From Paracoccus sediminilitoris (GTDB lineage: Bacteria > Pseudomonadota > Alphaproteobacteria > Rhodobacterales > Rhodobacteraceae), in the NCBI RefSeq assembly GCF_003259195.1, contig NZ_QJPK01000024.1:1-52213 (forward strand): a stretch of DNA of 52,213 nt. Reading direction: 5' to 3'. The translations under genes were made by a program, and so were the position numbers. This document shows, piece by piece, positions 25,369-35,007 of the stretch. Numbering within the stretch: position 1 is the first letter of the stretch; each line of letters opens with the position of its first letter. The notes beneath the pieces were generated by a model, which saw only the letters and a program-made list of their open reading frames with translations, was not told the DNA's origin and did no database searches.

Positions 25369-25387
25369 ATCCGTTGCGCCAACGGAT
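25369..25387 (-). promoter_or_regulatory. Perfect 19-base hairpin in the hydroquinone reductase leader
   Basis: ATCCGTTG (25369-25376) and CAACGGAT (25380-25387) form an eight-base perfect stem around CGC, 18 bases before the start codon. No T-run follows on the minus strand. It may be an operator or a weak end for the upstream transporter transcript; GATCCGTT appears again at 25395-25402. Confidence 0.4.
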
Positions 25388-25410
25388 GGCAGGCCGATCC
25401 GTTCCGGCGC

Positions 25411-26727
25411 TCAGCCGATGGCGCGATCGCGGGTTTCGGTGCGGATCAGCATCAGGGCCGCCGCCGCCAGCACCAGCAGCAGGGCAAAGATGCCGATCGC
25501 CAGGGTGAAGCTGCGGGTGAAGACCACGGCCAGCAGGCTGGGCGCCAGGATGCCGCCAAGCCGCGCGACCGCGCTGGCCGTGCCCATGCCCGTGCCGCGC
25601 AGATGGGTCGGATAAAGTTCGGGCGTGAAGGCATAAAGCGCGCCCCAGGTCCCCAGCAGCGCAAAGCTCATCAGGATCAGCGCGGTGGCGACCATTGCGG
25701 TGCCGCTGGCCATGGTGAACAGGAAACAACCCGCCGCGCTGAGCAGCAGGAAACCCGCGAGGGTCGGACGCCGGCCCAAGGCCTCGACCCCCCATGCGGC
25801 CAGCGCGTATCCGGGGATCTGCGCCAGGGCCAGGATCACCAGGAAGCCATAGCCGCGCACGAAGCCGAAGCCTTCGCTGGCCAGTTGCCCCGGGACCCAG
25901 ATGAAGACGCCGTAATAGGACAGCGACACCAGGAACCACACCGCCATGACGCCAAGCGTCGACCGGCGCAGTGGTTCCGAGAAGATCGAGGTGGCGACGC
26001 CCGACGGCACATGGGCCGCCTGAAGATGCGCGTCGGGCGGCAGGGGCGATGCGCCGTTGATGTGCAGAATGCGGTTGATGACGGTGCGCGCCTCGGCCTG
26101 TCGGCCCTTACGGACCAGGTACATCGGCGATTCGGGCACCCAGAAGCGCAGGCCGAAGCCGATCACCGCAGGCAACGCCGCCACGAAGAAGATCCAGCGC
26201 CACGGTGCCTCGGCGCCCATGCCGGCGGCGGCCCATGCGGTCAGGGCCACGACGATGGTGCCCACCGCCCAGAAACCCTCCAGCCAGACCAGCCAGCGGC
26301 CCCGCGACCGTGGTGGCAGGAATTCGGCCATCATCGCGTAATCGACAGGCAGCGTGCCGCCGACCGCGACGCCCGTCAGGAAACGCAGCACCAGCAGCAG
26401 CGTGAAATCCCCCGCCATGACCGAGGCCAGGCCAAAGACCGCATCCATCGCGACGGTGGCGATCAGCACCCATTTGCGCCCCACCCGGTCGGCCAGCCGC
26501 CCGAAGGCGAAGGCGCCCACGAACATGCCCAGGAAGAAGACCGTCCCGATGTTCAGCGCCGTGACACGGTCCAGCCCGAAGGTCGTGGCGATCGAGGGCC
26601 AGGCAAAGCCCACCGCGATGACCTGCATCGCATCCGCCGCCCAGACCAGCCCGAAAAGGAACAGCAGGCGCCACTGGAACAACCCGGTGCCGCCGCGGGT
26701 CAAGGCCTCGTCGATGGTCAGTTTCAT
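25411..26727 (-). CDS. MFS transporter, sugar-porter/NiaP-like
   Basis: A 438-residue 12-segment major facilitator. MKLTIDEALTRGGTGLFQWRLLFLFGLVWAADAMQVI at the N-terminus, GRLADRVGRKWVL after segment 2, and FLPPRSRGRWLVWLEGFWAVG after segment 4 resemble the SVOP/NiaP/AAHS branch, which carries organic acids or nicotinate. ELYPTHLRGTGMGTASAVARLGGI near residue 375 is the matching C-half signature. The substrate is not known. ATG 26727 follows GGGGGA; the upstream frame is non-hydrophobic. It is divergent from xthA. Confidence 0.87.
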   Translation of the reverse strand: MKLTIDEALTRGGTGLFQWRLLFLFGLVWAADAMQVIAVGFAWPSIATTFGLDRVTALNIGTVFFLGMFVGAFAFGRLADRVGRKWVLIATVAMDAVFGLASVMAGDFTLLLVLRFLTGVAVGGTLPVDYAMMAEFLPPRSRGRWLVWLEGFWAVGTIVVALTAWAAAGMGAEAPWRWIFFVAALPAVIGFGLRFWVPESPMYLVRKGRQAEARTVINRILHINGASPLPPDAHLQAAHVPSGVATSIFSEPLRRSTLGVMAVWFLVSLSYYGVFIWVPGQLASEGFGFVRGYGFLVILALAQIPGYALAAWGVEALGRRPTLAGFLLLSAAGCFLFTMASGTAMVATALILMSFALLGTWGALYAFTPELYPTHLRGTGMGTASAVARLGGILAPSLLAVVFTRSFTLAIGIFALLLVLAAAALMLIRTETRDRAIG

Positions 26728-26855
26728 GGTGATGTCCCCCGATACATCCTGCGTCACCCTTGCATAGCGCGGGCGGCGCACATGGCAAGCCTTGACCTCG
26801 ACAGGCTGCGGACCCGCCGCTAGGGTCCGCGCGAAACCCGCCAAGGAGTGCCGCC

Positions 26856-27641
26856 ATGTTCACCATCGCCACCTGGAACATCAACTCGGTCCGCCTGCGC
26901 GAAGGCTTGGTCGCCCGCTTTCTGGCCGAGGAAGGCCCCGACGTCCTGTGCCTGCAGGAATGCAAGTCGCCCGTCGACCTGATCCCGGTCGAACAGTTCC
27001 GCGCGCTTGGATACCATCACATGGTCGCGCGCGGGCAGAAGGGCTATAACGGCGTGGCGATCCTGTCGCGCCTGCCCATCACCGATGCGGGCGACCGCGA
27101 TTACGCGCAGCTGGGCCATGCCCGCCATGTCGCTGCGCGGATGGAAAACGGCGTCACCATCCACAACATGTACATCCCCGCCGGCGGCGACATCGCCGAT
27201 CGCGAGGTGAACCCGAAATTCGGTCAGAAGCTGGATTTCCTGACCGAGATGCGCGACGTCTTTTACGCCGACCGCCCCACGAAATCGATCATGGTCGGCG
27301 ATTTCAACATTGCCCCGCGCGAGGATGACGTCTGGTCGCACAAGCAGCTGCTGAAGGTCGTCAGCCACACGCCGATCGAGGTCGACCATCTGCTGACCGC
27401 GCAGGATGCGGGCGATTGGGTGGACGTGACACGGCAGGACATCCCCGAAGGTCTGCTCTATTCGTGGTGGAGCTATCGCGCGAAGGATTGGGACGGTGCC
27501 GACAAGGGGCGGCGCCTGGACCATATCTGGGCGACGCGCGACATCGCCCAGGCGGCCCATGGCAGCAGGGTGCTGCGTCCGCTGCGGGGCTGGGAAAAGC
27601 CCAGCGACCACGTTCCGGTCATGGCCCGCTTCGACCTGTAA
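26856..27641 (+). CDS. xthA: Exodeoxyribonuclease III
   Basis: A 261-residue AP endonuclease and 3' exonuclease of base-excision repair. Metal and catalytic residues of the EEP fold are in place: Asn8 and Asn10 in TWNINSVR, Glu35 in LQECK, Tyr in NMYIPAGG, GDFNIAPRED with Asp149 and Asn151, LDHIW, and SDHVPV with His252. The ATG has CAAGGAG nine bases upstream. A short GC hairpin lies after the stop. Confidence 0.95.
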   Translation: MFTIATWNINSVRLREGLVARFLAEEGPDVLCLQECKSPVDLIPVEQFRALGYHHMVARGQKGYNGVAILSRLPITDAGDRDYAQLGHARHVAARMENGVTIHNMYIPAGGDIADREVNPKFGQKLDFLTEMRDVFYADRPTKSIMVGDFNIAPREDDVWSHKQLLKVVSHTPIEVDHLLTAQDAGDWVDVTRQDIPEGLLYSWWSYRAKDWDGADKGRRLDHIWATRDIAQAAHGSRVLRPLRGWEKPSDHVPVMARFDL

Positions 27642-27642
27642 G

Positions 27643-27670
27643 AAAAAAGCCGCCCCTGCAACGGGGCGGC
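27643..27670 (-). terminator. Terminator between xthA and nhaC
   Basis: GCCGCCCC (27649-27656) pairs with GGGGCGGC (27663-27670) around TGCAAC. A6 at 27643-27648 makes it a proper intrinsic terminator for nhaC on the minus strand; on the plus strand only TT follows, so for xthA it is weak. Confidence 0.85.
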
Positions 27671-27677
27671 TTCTGGA

Positions 27678-29180
27678 TCAGGCCGAGCTTTCGTCGCCCA
27701 GCGCGTGACCGTCCAGGTCCAGGATATCCTCGTCCTGGCGGTCCCAGTCGCGGCGCTCATCCTCGGTCGCGCGGGGCGAGAACCAGCCCGTCAGCGCGTA
27801 AAGGATGCCGATCAGCGGCGCGGTCCAGCAGGCGAAGGCCAGCGGGATATAGAGCAGGTTCGTCAAATCGCCGCTCATGATGTTCAGCGACAGGGCCGTG
27901 ATGACGAAGGCACCGCCCGCATTCCACGGGATCAGCGGCGACATCATCGTCCCGCCCTCCTCGACGGCGCGCGACAGGTTCAGCGTCGAATAGCCCATGC
28001 CGCGATACAGCGGCGCATACATCCGGCCCGGCAGCGCGATCGAGATATAGGGATCGCCCGCCACGACGTTGGTGGCAAAGGCGGTCGCGATGGCGCTGCT
28101 CTGGACGGCGGAGAAGCTGGTGACGCGGCTGATGATCGCGTTGATGATCGATTCAAGGCACCCGGTGCGTTCCAGTGCACCGCCAAAGCCCAGCGCGATC
28201 AGCATCAGCGAGATGGTCCACATCATCGACTGGATGCCGCCCGCGTTCAGCAGGCTGTCGATGTCCGCGACACCGGTCTCGATCGAGTATCCGTCCTGGG
28301 CATAGCTGAAGACGTCATGCAGCCCCGCGCCCTGCCAGAACACCGCGACGATGGCGCCCAGCAGCACGCCGGTGAACAGCGACGGCAGCGGCGGACGCTT
28401 GGCGATGGCCAGTACCACGACGACCAGCGCCGGGATCAGGGGAATGATGCCCAGCGTGAACTGCGCCGACAGGGTGTCGGTGATGGCGTCGATGCGCTCA
28501 AAGCTGGTCGCGGCCGGGGTAATCAGCGCATAGCCGGCCACCAGATAGACCGTCAGTGCGATCAGCATGGCGGGCACCGTGGTCGGCAGCATGTTCTTGA
28601 TGTGGTCGAAGATGTTGACCCCCGTCACCGCCGGGGCCAGGTTCGTCGTGTCCGACAGGGGCGAAACCTTGTCGCCGAAGAAGGCGCCGGACACGATCGC
28701 CCCCGCGGTCCAATAGGGCGGGATGCCGAAGCCCGCGCCGATCCCCATCAGCGCGACGCCGATGGTCCCGACCGTGCCCCAGCTGGTCCCCAGCGACAGC
28801 GACACCACCGCACAGAGGATCATCGCCGCCGCCAGGAATATCTGCGGGTTCAGCAGCGTCAGCCCGTAATAGATCAGCGTCGGAACCGTCCCGGATGCGA
28901 TCCAGACCCCGATGATCATGCCCACGACGATCAGCACCGACAGCGACGGCATGGACACATGGATGACGTGAAAGACCCCTTCGCGGATATCCATCCATTT
29001 CTGACCGCGCAGCACGCCCAGCAGACCGGTGATCGCAAGCCCCAGCACCAGCGGGATGTGTGGTGTGAAATCGCCATAGTAGAAAAGCTGGATCGCCAGC
29101 AGCCCCAGCGTCAGCACGATAGGCAGCAAGGCCAGGTGCAGCGGCGGCAGGTCCCGCGTCGTTTCTGTGGTTTCGCTCAT
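27678..29180 (-). CDS. nhaC: Na+/H+ antiporter NhaC family
   Basis: A 500-residue inner-membrane antiporter with about 12 segments. Family stretches include LSLGTSWGTVGTIGVALMGIGAGFGIPPYWTAGAIVSGAFFGDKVSPLSDTTNLAPAV (about residues 129-187) and GGALERTGCLESII. The mature C-terminus is acidic and rich in Asp (RDWDRQDEDILDLD). It should exchange sodium for protons; some NhaC relatives exchange malate and lactate or other substrates. Starts at 29180 and 29192 are both possible; I prefer 29180, preceded by GGGGAA. It is divergent from cnoX. Confidence 0.88.
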   Translation of the reverse strand: MSETTETTRDLPPLHLALLPIVLTLGLLAIQLFYYGDFTPHIPLVLGLAITGLLGVLRGQKWMDIREGVFHVIHVSMPSLSVLIVVGMIIGVWIASGTVPTLIYYGLTLLNPQIFLAAAMILCAVVSLSLGTSWGTVGTIGVALMGIGAGFGIPPYWTAGAIVSGAFFGDKVSPLSDTTNLAPAVTGVNIFDHIKNMLPTTVPAMLIALTVYLVAGYALITPAATSFERIDAITDTLSAQFTLGIIPLIPALVVVVLAIAKRPPLPSLFTGVLLGAIVAVFWQGAGLHDVFSYAQDGYSIETGVADIDSLLNAGGIQSMMWTISLMLIALGFGGALERTGCLESIINAIISRVTSFSAVQSSAIATAFATNVVAGDPYISIALPGRMYAPLYRGMGYSTLNLSRAVEEGGTMMSPLIPWNAGGAFVITALSLNIMSGDLTNLLYIPLAFACWTAPLIGILYALTGWFSPRATEDERRDWDRQDEDILDLDGHALGDESSA

Positions 29181-29323
29181 CCGGTTCCCCATTCTCTCTC
29201 GACGTTGTCGTCACATGCCCGTGAGGGCGTGATGGGGCGGTAACGCGCAATCCGCCCTTTTGTTCAACGCCTTCACCCCCCATATTGGGCGGGACCATGC
29301 GAACCGAATGATCCGGGGACAAG

Positions 29324-30238
29324 ATGACAATGCTTTTCGATGGTGCGGGCAACGCACCCAAGACGGACGAATTTATCAAGGACGTGTCGCAGGCCGACTT
29401 CATGAAAGAGGTCGTCGAGGCCTCGATGGACGTGCCGGTCATCGTCGATTTCTGGGCACCCTGGTGCGGTCCGTGCAAGACCCTGGGCCCGATGCTGGAA
29501 TCCGAGGTCGCCCGTCACAAGGGCCGCGTGCGCATGGCCAAGGTCAATGCCGACGAAAATCAGGCCATCCTGGGCCAGCTGCAGATCCAGTCGCTGCCGA
29601 CCGTCTATGCCTTCTTCAAGGGTCAGCCGGTCGACGCCTTCCAAGGCGCGCTGCCGCAAAGCCAGATCAAGCAATTCGTCGACAAGCTGGCCGAGATGGG
29701 CGGCGATGACGGCGGCTTGGCCGATGCCATCGCCGCGGCCGAACAGATGATCCTCGACAACGAGGCCGCCGACGCCATCGAGACCTTCACCGCCATCATC
29801 GGCGAGATGCCCGACAGTGCCGAAGCTTGGGGCGGCTTGATCCGCGCCCATCTGGCCGCCGGCGACCATGCCGCCGCTGCCGCCACCCTGACGCAGGTCC
29901 CCCCAGCCATCGCAGGGTCGAACCCCGTCGAGGCCGCCCGCGCCCAGCTGCAACTGGCCCAACAGGCCGAAAGCGCAGGTCCTCTGGACGACCTGCAGGC
30001 TCGCGTCGATGCCGATCCGACCGATCAGCAGGCCCGGCTGGAACTGGCCCGCGCGCTGCATGCCGCCGGTCAGGTCGAACAGGCGATCGACATCCTGCTG
30101 GAAAGCTTCCGCATGGATCGCGACTGGAACGAGGGCGCGGCCAAGGCCCAGCTGATCACCATCTTCGACAGCCTGCCCGGCAAGGACCCGCTGGCACAAA
30201 AGGGCCGGCGCCGCCTGTCCTCGATGATCTTCGCCTGA
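29324..30238 (+). CDS. cnoX: Thioredoxin-TPR co-chaperone CnoX
   Basis: A 304-residue protein with an N-terminal thioredoxin domain (about 20-125) and a C-terminal TPR-like helical region, the CnoX/YbbN layout. CnoX protects proteins from oxidative aggregation and passes them to DnaK and GroEL. The WCGPC motif (residues 47-51) is complete, unlike E. coli CnoX, which has lost it, so redox activity is expected. Helical repeats such as AIAAAEQMILDNEAADAIETFTAIIGEMPDSAEAWGGLIRAHLAAGD follow. It heads an operon with the LON-domain, Trm112 and rhomboid genes. Confidence 0.93.
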   Translation: MTMLFDGAGNAPKTDEFIKDVSQADFMKEVVEASMDVPVIVDFWAPWCGPCKTLGPMLESEVARHKGRVRMAKVNADENQAILGQLQIQSLPTVYAFFKGQPVDAFQGALPQSQIKQFVDKLAEMGGDDGGLADAIAAAEQMILDNEAADAIETFTAIIGEMPDSAEAWGGLIRAHLAAGDHAAAAATLTQVPPAIAGSNPVEAARAQLQLAQQAESAGPLDDLQARVDADPTDQQARLELARALHAAGQVEQAIDILLESFRMDRDWNEGAAKAQLITIFDSLPGKDPLAQKGRRRLSSMIFA

Positions 30239-30241
30239 TCC

Positions 30242-30868
30242 ATGGCATTGCGTCTGGACCTGCCCGAGCGCATCGCGCTGTTCCCCCTGTCGGGGGCAGT
30301 GCTGATGCCGCGCGCCCGCCTGCCGCTGCATATCTTCGAACCCCGCTATCTGCAGATGATCGAGGATACGCTGAAGACCGGCCACCGCCTGATCGGCATG
30401 GTCCAACCCGAGGCCGACGGGCTTTCGGCCATCGGATGCGCCGGACGCATCGTGTCGTTCAACGAAAACGACGACGGGCGGATGATGATCTCTCTGGGGG
30501 CCATATCGCGTTTCCGGCTGCTGGACGTGCAGGACAGCTTTGCCCCCTATCTTCAGGCAAAGGTGGACTGGTCCTCGTTCGCACGCGACCGGGGCAAGCC
30601 CGAACATGATCCGGCGATGGACCGCAAGGCGCTGTTCGACCTGCTGGCACGCTACATGGAAAGCCGGGACCTCTCGACCGATTGGGACGCCGCCGCCCAG
30701 GCCGAGGACGAGATGTTGATCAACTCGCTCTCGATGATGCTGCCCCTGTCGCATGGCGACAAGCAGGCATTGCTGGAATCCCCCACATTGGTCGATCGCC
30801 GCGAATTGCTGGTCGGCCTGATCGAATTCGCCCTGCGCGGCGACGAACCCGAGGAACGTCTGCAATGA
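30242..30868 (+). CDS. LON peptidase substrate-binding domain protein
   Basis: A 208-residue stand-alone Lon N-terminal (LAN) domain without ATPase or protease parts. Recognisable are [38 protein letters not shown] (about residues 7-44), [10 protein letters not shown] and [32 protein letters not shown]. Such proteins probably bind clients or hold them for Lon. The start is three bases after the cnoX stop and its TGA overlaps the Trm112 ATG (ATGA), giving one transcription unit. Confidence 0.92.
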   Translation: MALRLDLPERIALFPLSGAVLMPRARLPLHIFEPRYLQMIEDTLKTGHRLIGMVQPEADGLSAIGCAGRIVSFNENDDGRMMISLGAISRFRLLDVQDSFAPYLQAKVDWSSFARDRGKPEHDPAMDRKALFDLLARYMESRDLSTDWDAAAQAEDEMLINSLSMMLPLSHGDKQALLESPTLVDRRELLVGLIEFALRGDEPEERLQ

Positions 30869-31053
30869 CCGAACCCGCCCATGACCGCCACATGCTCGAA
30901 GCGCTGGTCTGCCCGGTGACCCACACCACGCTGCATTACGATGCCGACAAGCAGGAACTGGTTTCCTCGGCCGCCGGCCTGGCCTTTCCGATCCGCGCCG
31001 GCATCCCGATCATGCTGATCGATGAGGCGCGCCAGATCCGCGCCGATGATTGA
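30865..31053 (+). CDS. Trm112 family protein
   Basis: A 62-residue protein of the Trm112/UPF0434 family. The sequence [48 protein letters not shown] fits the family from end to end. In eukaryotes Trm112 activates methyltransferases; bacterial members are short and of unclear role. The expected paired zinc cysteines are reduced to one CP motif, common in bacterial forms. The ATG overlaps the preceding TGA, and the rhomboid gene starts eight bases inside its end. Confidence 0.88.
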   Translation: MTEPAHDRHMLEALVCPVTHTTLHYDADKQELVSSAAGLAFPIRAGIPIMLIDEARQIRADD

Positions 31054-31663
31054 CCGCGAACCCCGCCTGCCCCTTTGGGTGCGGGCGCTGATCCTGACCT
31101 GCCTGCTGGCCGAAGGGATCCTGAGCGTCGCCGATCTGGCGGGCTATCCTGCCCTGCGCCCGGCCACCTTCATGCTGGGGGCCTTCTGGTCGCCGCTGCT
31201 GATACAGGGGGTCGGCCTCTATCCCGGTCAGGGCGTGGCGATGTTCCTGACCTATGGTCTGCTGCATGGCGGCCTGCTGCATGTGGCGATGAACATGGTC
31301 TCGCTGGCCGCCATCGCGCGCGAACTGAACCGCATGATCGGACCGGGGGCGATGGCTCTGACCTATCTGGTCAGCCAGATCGCGGCGGCGCTGCTTTTTG
31401 CCGTGATGCAGCCGCAGGCGGGCCCGATGATCGGTGCCTCCGGCGCGGTCTTCGGCCTTGCGGGCGCGCTGGTCGGCTACGCCGCCATCAACCTGACGCG
31501 CCGCCGCAAGGCTCTGACGCCGCTTTTCCGGTCTGTTGGGCTGATCCTGCTGCTGAACGTCGCACTGACGGTGATGATGCCCTCGATCGCGTGGCAGGCC
31601 CATCTGGGCGGCGCCGCAGCAGGCTTGATCATCGGCCTTGCCTTGGGCATGCGCAGGTCCTGA
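31046..31663 (+). CDS. Rhomboid family intramembrane serine protease
   Basis: A 205-residue membrane protease with six predicted segments. The catalytic dyad is Ser132 in GASGAVFG and His186 in AHLGGAAAG; the upstream [11 protein letters not shown] carries the HxxxN oxyanion and structural residues. It should cut single-pass membrane proteins; no substrate is evident. I start at ATG 31046, overlapping Trm112, because a longer frame from 31022 only adds basic residues. A repeat element (copy B) follows the stop directly. Confidence 0.9.
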   Translation: MIDREPRLPLWVRALILTCLLAEGILSVADLAGYPALRPATFMLGAFWSPLLIQGVGLYPGQGVAMFLTYGLLHGGLLHVAMNMVSLAAIARELNRMIGPGAMALTYLVSQIAAALLFAVMQPQAGPMIGASGAVFGLAGALVGYAAINLTRRRKALTPLFRSVGLILLLNVALTVMMPSIAWQAHLGGAAAGLIIGLALGMRRS

Positions 31664-31724
31664 CCAAGCTTCTCCGTTGCGCCAATACCCTGCGGGGGTC
31701 CGGGGGCGCAAAGCCCCCGGCTTG
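31664..31724. repeat. Palindromic repeat, copy B, downstream of the rhomboid gene
   Basis: GCTTCTCCGTTGCGCCAATACCC, GGGGGTCCGGGGGC and CTTGC align with copy A over about 50 bases. CCGGGGGC (31700-31707) pairs with GCCCCCGG (31713-31720) around GCAAA, an eight-base stem. Placed between convergent genes it may serve as a transcription barrier, but no T-run follows. Confidence 0.7.
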
Positions 31725-31736
31725 CGCGGGACGCCA

Positions 31737-32435
31737 TCAGCTTGCCCCGGCGTCCTTGCCCGTATCCTCGGCTTCCGGCACTTCTGCTTCGCCCTCGCCT
31801 TCGGCGGCCAACAGACGGCGCATCACGGGCCGGAACGTGTCGGCGGGTGTGTGGGCCAGCGTCGCCGCATCATCCTGGGGCGCGGCTGCCAGATGCTCGG
31901 CGATCAGCCTGTGACCCAGGCCATAACCGGTCCATTTGCGCAGATCGCCCTTGCCCAGGAACCAGCGCGCATGGTCGTAATCCAGCCGCGCCCATTCGTT
32001 CATTGCCTGCCGCGCGACGCCCGATGCCGGACGCACCGCATCCCACGGGTCGGGCTGGCCGCCCAGAACCCGCAACACGAAATGCCCAGCCAGCCCTTCG
32101 CTGACCAGGGCCGCCCCCAGCGACTTGCCATAGCCGGGGCCGTCCCACCGCATCAGGTGATGCAGTTCGTGGACCAGCGTGCGCATCAGATGCTCTTCGG
32201 AAAAGCGGTCGGGGTTCAGCGTCAGCTCGATGATGCCCGGTGACGGCGCATGGCCCGCCACGCCCCAATCGGGCATTCCGCCCCCCGGCAAAGCCCGGAT
32301 CACCAGATCGAAATTCGGCAGATCGGCATGACCGCCGGCCAAGGCCACGGCCTGCTTGGCCGCGGCGCGGATATCGGCCATGTGGCGCGTCACCGCATGA
32401 CGCGCGTTCAGAAAATGCATGGTCCAAAGTGTCAT
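31737..32435 (-). CDS. Putative zinc-dependent protease (DUF2268-like)
   Basis: A 232-residue protein with LVHELHHLMRW (HExxH at about residues 89-93) and a downstream Glu in LVSEGLAGHFVLRVLGG (about 110-126), the HExxH...E pattern of gluzincins as in DUF2268 proteases. No signal peptide is seen, so it should be cytoplasmic. The last 20 residues are acidic and alanine-rich. The gene starts 18 bases after the ftsK stop and may be co-transcribed with it. Substrate unknown. Confidence 0.82.
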   Translation of the reverse strand: MTLWTMHFLNARHAVTRHMADIRAAAKQAVALAGGHADLPNFDLVIRALPGGGMPDWGVAGHAPSPGIIELTLNPDRFSEEHLMRTLVHELHHLMRWDGPGYGKSLGAALVSEGLAGHFVLRVLGGQPDPWDAVRPASGVARQAMNEWARLDYDHARWFLGKGDLRKWTGYGLGHRLIAEHLAAAPQDDAATLAHTPADTFRPVMRRLLAAEGEGEAEVPEAEDTGKDAGAS

Positions 32436-32453
32436 GTCGTTCCTGACGGTGCC

Positions 32454-35003
32454 TCAGACTTCGGGCACCAGAACCTCACGCTTGCCGACATGGTTGGCCG
32501 GGGACACGACGCCCTGGTCTTCCATCTGTTCGACAAGACGCGCGGCCTTGTTGTAACCGATCGCCAGCTTGCGCTGAATATAGCTGGTCGAGCATTTGCG
32601 ATCCTTGGCCACGATCATGACGGCCTGGTCGTAAAGCGCGTCGTCGCCATTGTCGCCGCCACCCAGACCCAGAACCGCGTCGATATTGTCGGCCTTGTCA
32701 TCCTCGGGGCCTTCGACCACGCCGGACTTATAGCTGGGCGGACCAAAGGATTTCAGATGGTTCACGATCTCCTCGACCTCTTCGTCGGAAACGAAGGGGC
32801 CGTGGATGCGGGTGATGCGCGCGCCATTGCCCATATACAGCATGTCGCCCTGACCCAGCAGCTGCTCGGCCCCCTGTTCACCCAGGATCGTGCGGCTGTC
32901 GATCTTTGATGTCACCTGGAAGCTGACCCGCGTCGGGAAGTTCGCCTTGATCGTGCCGGTGATGACATCGACGGATGGGCGCTGCGTGGCCATGATCAGG
33001 TGGATGCCCGATGCCCGCGCCATCTGCGCCAGGCGCTGGATGCAGGCCTCGATCTCCTTGCCCGCGACCATCATCAGGTCGGCCATCTCGTCGACGACGA
33101 CGACGATATAAGGGAAGGCCTCGGGCTGGAATTCCTCGGTCTCCCAGATGGCGTCGCCGGTATCCTCGTCGAAACCGGTCTGGACGGTGCGCTTGAACAT
33201 CTCGCCCTTGGACAGGGCCTCGGCCACGCGGCCATTGTAGCCTTCGATGTTGCGCACGCCCATCTTGGACATCTTGCGATAGCGGTCCTCCATTTCGCCC
33301 ACGACCCATTTCAGGGCGACGACCGCTTTCTTGGGGTCGGTGACGACCGGGGACAGCAGATGCGGGATGCCGTCATAGACGGACAGTTCCAGCATCTTGG
33401 GGTCGATCATGATCAGCCGGCATTCATCCGGCGTCAGCTTGTAAAGCAGGGACAGGATCATCGTGTTGATGGCCACCGACTTGCCCGAACCGGTGGTCCC
33501 GGCGATCAGCAGGTGGGGCATCTTGGCCAGGTTCGCCACGATCGGATCGCCGCCGATATCCTTGCCCAGCGCCAGGGGCAGCGGATGCTTGCCGTCGCTA
33601 AAGGCGCGGCTGGCCAGGATTTCGCGGAAGGCGACCTTTTCACGCTTGGCATTCGGCAATTCGATCCCGATGACGCTGCGACCGGGCACGGTGCTGACAC
33701 GGGCCGACAGGGCCGACATGGACCGCGCGATGTCATCGGCCAGCCCGATCACGCGGCTGGCCTTCAGGCCCGGCGCGGGTTCCAACTCGTAAAGCGTGAC
33801 GACGGGGCCGGGGCGGACCTCGGTGATCTGGCCCTTGACGCCGTAATCGTCCAAGACCGCCTCCAGCGCGCGGGCATTCTCCATCAGCATCTCTTCCGAG
33901 ATGGGCGCCTGATCGGCTTCGTCGGGCAGCGACAGCAGATCCAGGGGCGGACGTTCATAGCCGTTCGCATCGTCCTCGATCTCCGGCAGGGCGCGCGAGG
34001 CTGCGGGCTTGGGCGTCGCCTTGGGCAGGACCTTGGGCGCGGGCGCGTCCAGGCGCGTCATTGCATCTTCGGCGGGGGCGGGCACGCCGTCGCGCGCCAG
34101 CTTCGATGTCACAGCCTTCAGGACCGAGGATTTGGTCGCATGGCTGCGGATTGCGTCGCTGATGCGGCCGCGCACTTCCTCGTCAGTGGGGGCGTCGCCC
34201 TCGTAATCGGAATCGCGCTCGATCAGCTCGGGCTCGGGCATCTCCTCCTCCAGCTGGAAGGGCTGGGGTGCGGGACGCGCTCGGGCGGGGTTGGGTTCGA
34301 CGCGGGGCTGACGGTCGTCAGTGGCGCGGGGCCTGCGCAGGCGCTGGACCAGCGCCCCGCCCGCATCGACCGCCCGCAGTGTGACGTGCAGCGCCGTGGC
34401 AAGACCGCGCAAGAAGCGCGTCTTCAGGGCCGTCAGTTCGGCCTTGCTGAAGCCCAGGACGAAAGCACCGGCACTGACCGTGGCCACCGCGACGATCAGC
34501 GCGGCCAGACGGATGCCCAGCTGCGCCTTCATCGGTAGCAAGTTCAGGAACGCGCCCATGATCATGTCGCCGAAATGGCCGCCCATGCCGTAATTCTGCT
34601 GCCATTCCGGACCCGGCGTCAGCGTGCTGCAATAGATCGAGACCAGAGCCACGGCGATGGGCGTGAAGATGCCGCGCATCAGCCGTTCCTCGCCCTTGTG
34701 CAGCATCAGGCGCAGGCCCCAGACGGCGGCGGCGGTCACCAGCATCCACGACCCATAGCCCGCGATCATCATCAGGGGCGCGGCGATGTACGCGCCAAAG
34801 CTGCCCAGCATGTTCTGGGCGGGCGCATCGGTCGCCGAAAGGAAGCTGGGATCGTCGGCCGACCAGCTGCCCAGCATCATGCCCACCAGCAGCGCCAGCA
34901 GGATCAGTCCGGCGCCCAGCAATTCCTTGCCGCGCCGTTCAAGGGCCGCCTGGGTGGTCTGGTCGAACAGCGGATCGCGGTGTTTCGCCTGCCAACTTGC
35001 CAT
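32454..35003 (-). CDS. ftsK: DNA translocase FtsK
   Basis: An 849-residue septal translocase that clears DNA from the division site and activates XerCD. The N-terminal 200 residues hold about four membrane segments ([62 protein letters not shown]). A short acidic/proline linker (about 220-360) follows, much shorter than in E. coli. The motor has Walker A GTTGSGKS near residue 500 and Walker [12 protein letters not shown] near 640. The gamma winged helix ([34 protein letters not shown]) ends the protein. It starts four bases after dapC. Confidence 0.96.
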   Translation of the reverse strand: MASWQAKHRDPLFDQTTQAALERRGKELLGAGLILLALLVGMMLGSWSADDPSFLSATDAPAQNMLGSFGAYIAAPLMMIAGYGSWMLVTAAAVWGLRLMLHKGEERLMRGIFTPIAVALVSIYCSTLTPGPEWQQNYGMGGHFGDMIMGAFLNLLPMKAQLGIRLAALIVAVATVSAGAFVLGFSKAELTALKTRFLRGLATALHVTLRAVDAGGALVQRLRRPRATDDRQPRVEPNPARARPAPQPFQLEEEMPEPELIERDSDYEGDAPTDEEVRGRISDAIRSHATKSSVLKAVTSKLARDGVPAPAEDAMTRLDAPAPKVLPKATPKPAASRALPEIEDDANGYERPPLDLLSLPDEADQAPISEEMLMENARALEAVLDDYGVKGQITEVRPGPVVTLYELEPAPGLKASRVIGLADDIARSMSALSARVSTVPGRSVIGIELPNAKREKVAFREILASRAFSDGKHPLPLALGKDIGGDPIVANLAKMPHLLIAGTTGSGKSVAINTMILSLLYKLTPDECRLIMIDPKMLELSVYDGIPHLLSPVVTDPKKAVVALKWVVGEMEDRYRKMSKMGVRNIEGYNGRVAEALSKGEMFKRTVQTGFDEDTGDAIWETEEFQPEAFPYIVVVVDEMADLMMVAGKEIEACIQRLAQMARASGIHLIMATQRPSVDVITGTIKANFPTRVSFQVTSKIDSRTILGEQGAEQLLGQGDMLYMGNGARITRIHGPFVSDEEVEEIVNHLKSFGPPSYKSGVVEGPEDDKADNIDAVLGLGGGDNGDDALYDQAVMIVAKDRKCSTSYIQRKLAIGYNKAARLVEQMEDQGVVSPANHVGKREVLVPEV

Positions 35004-35007
35004 CTGC

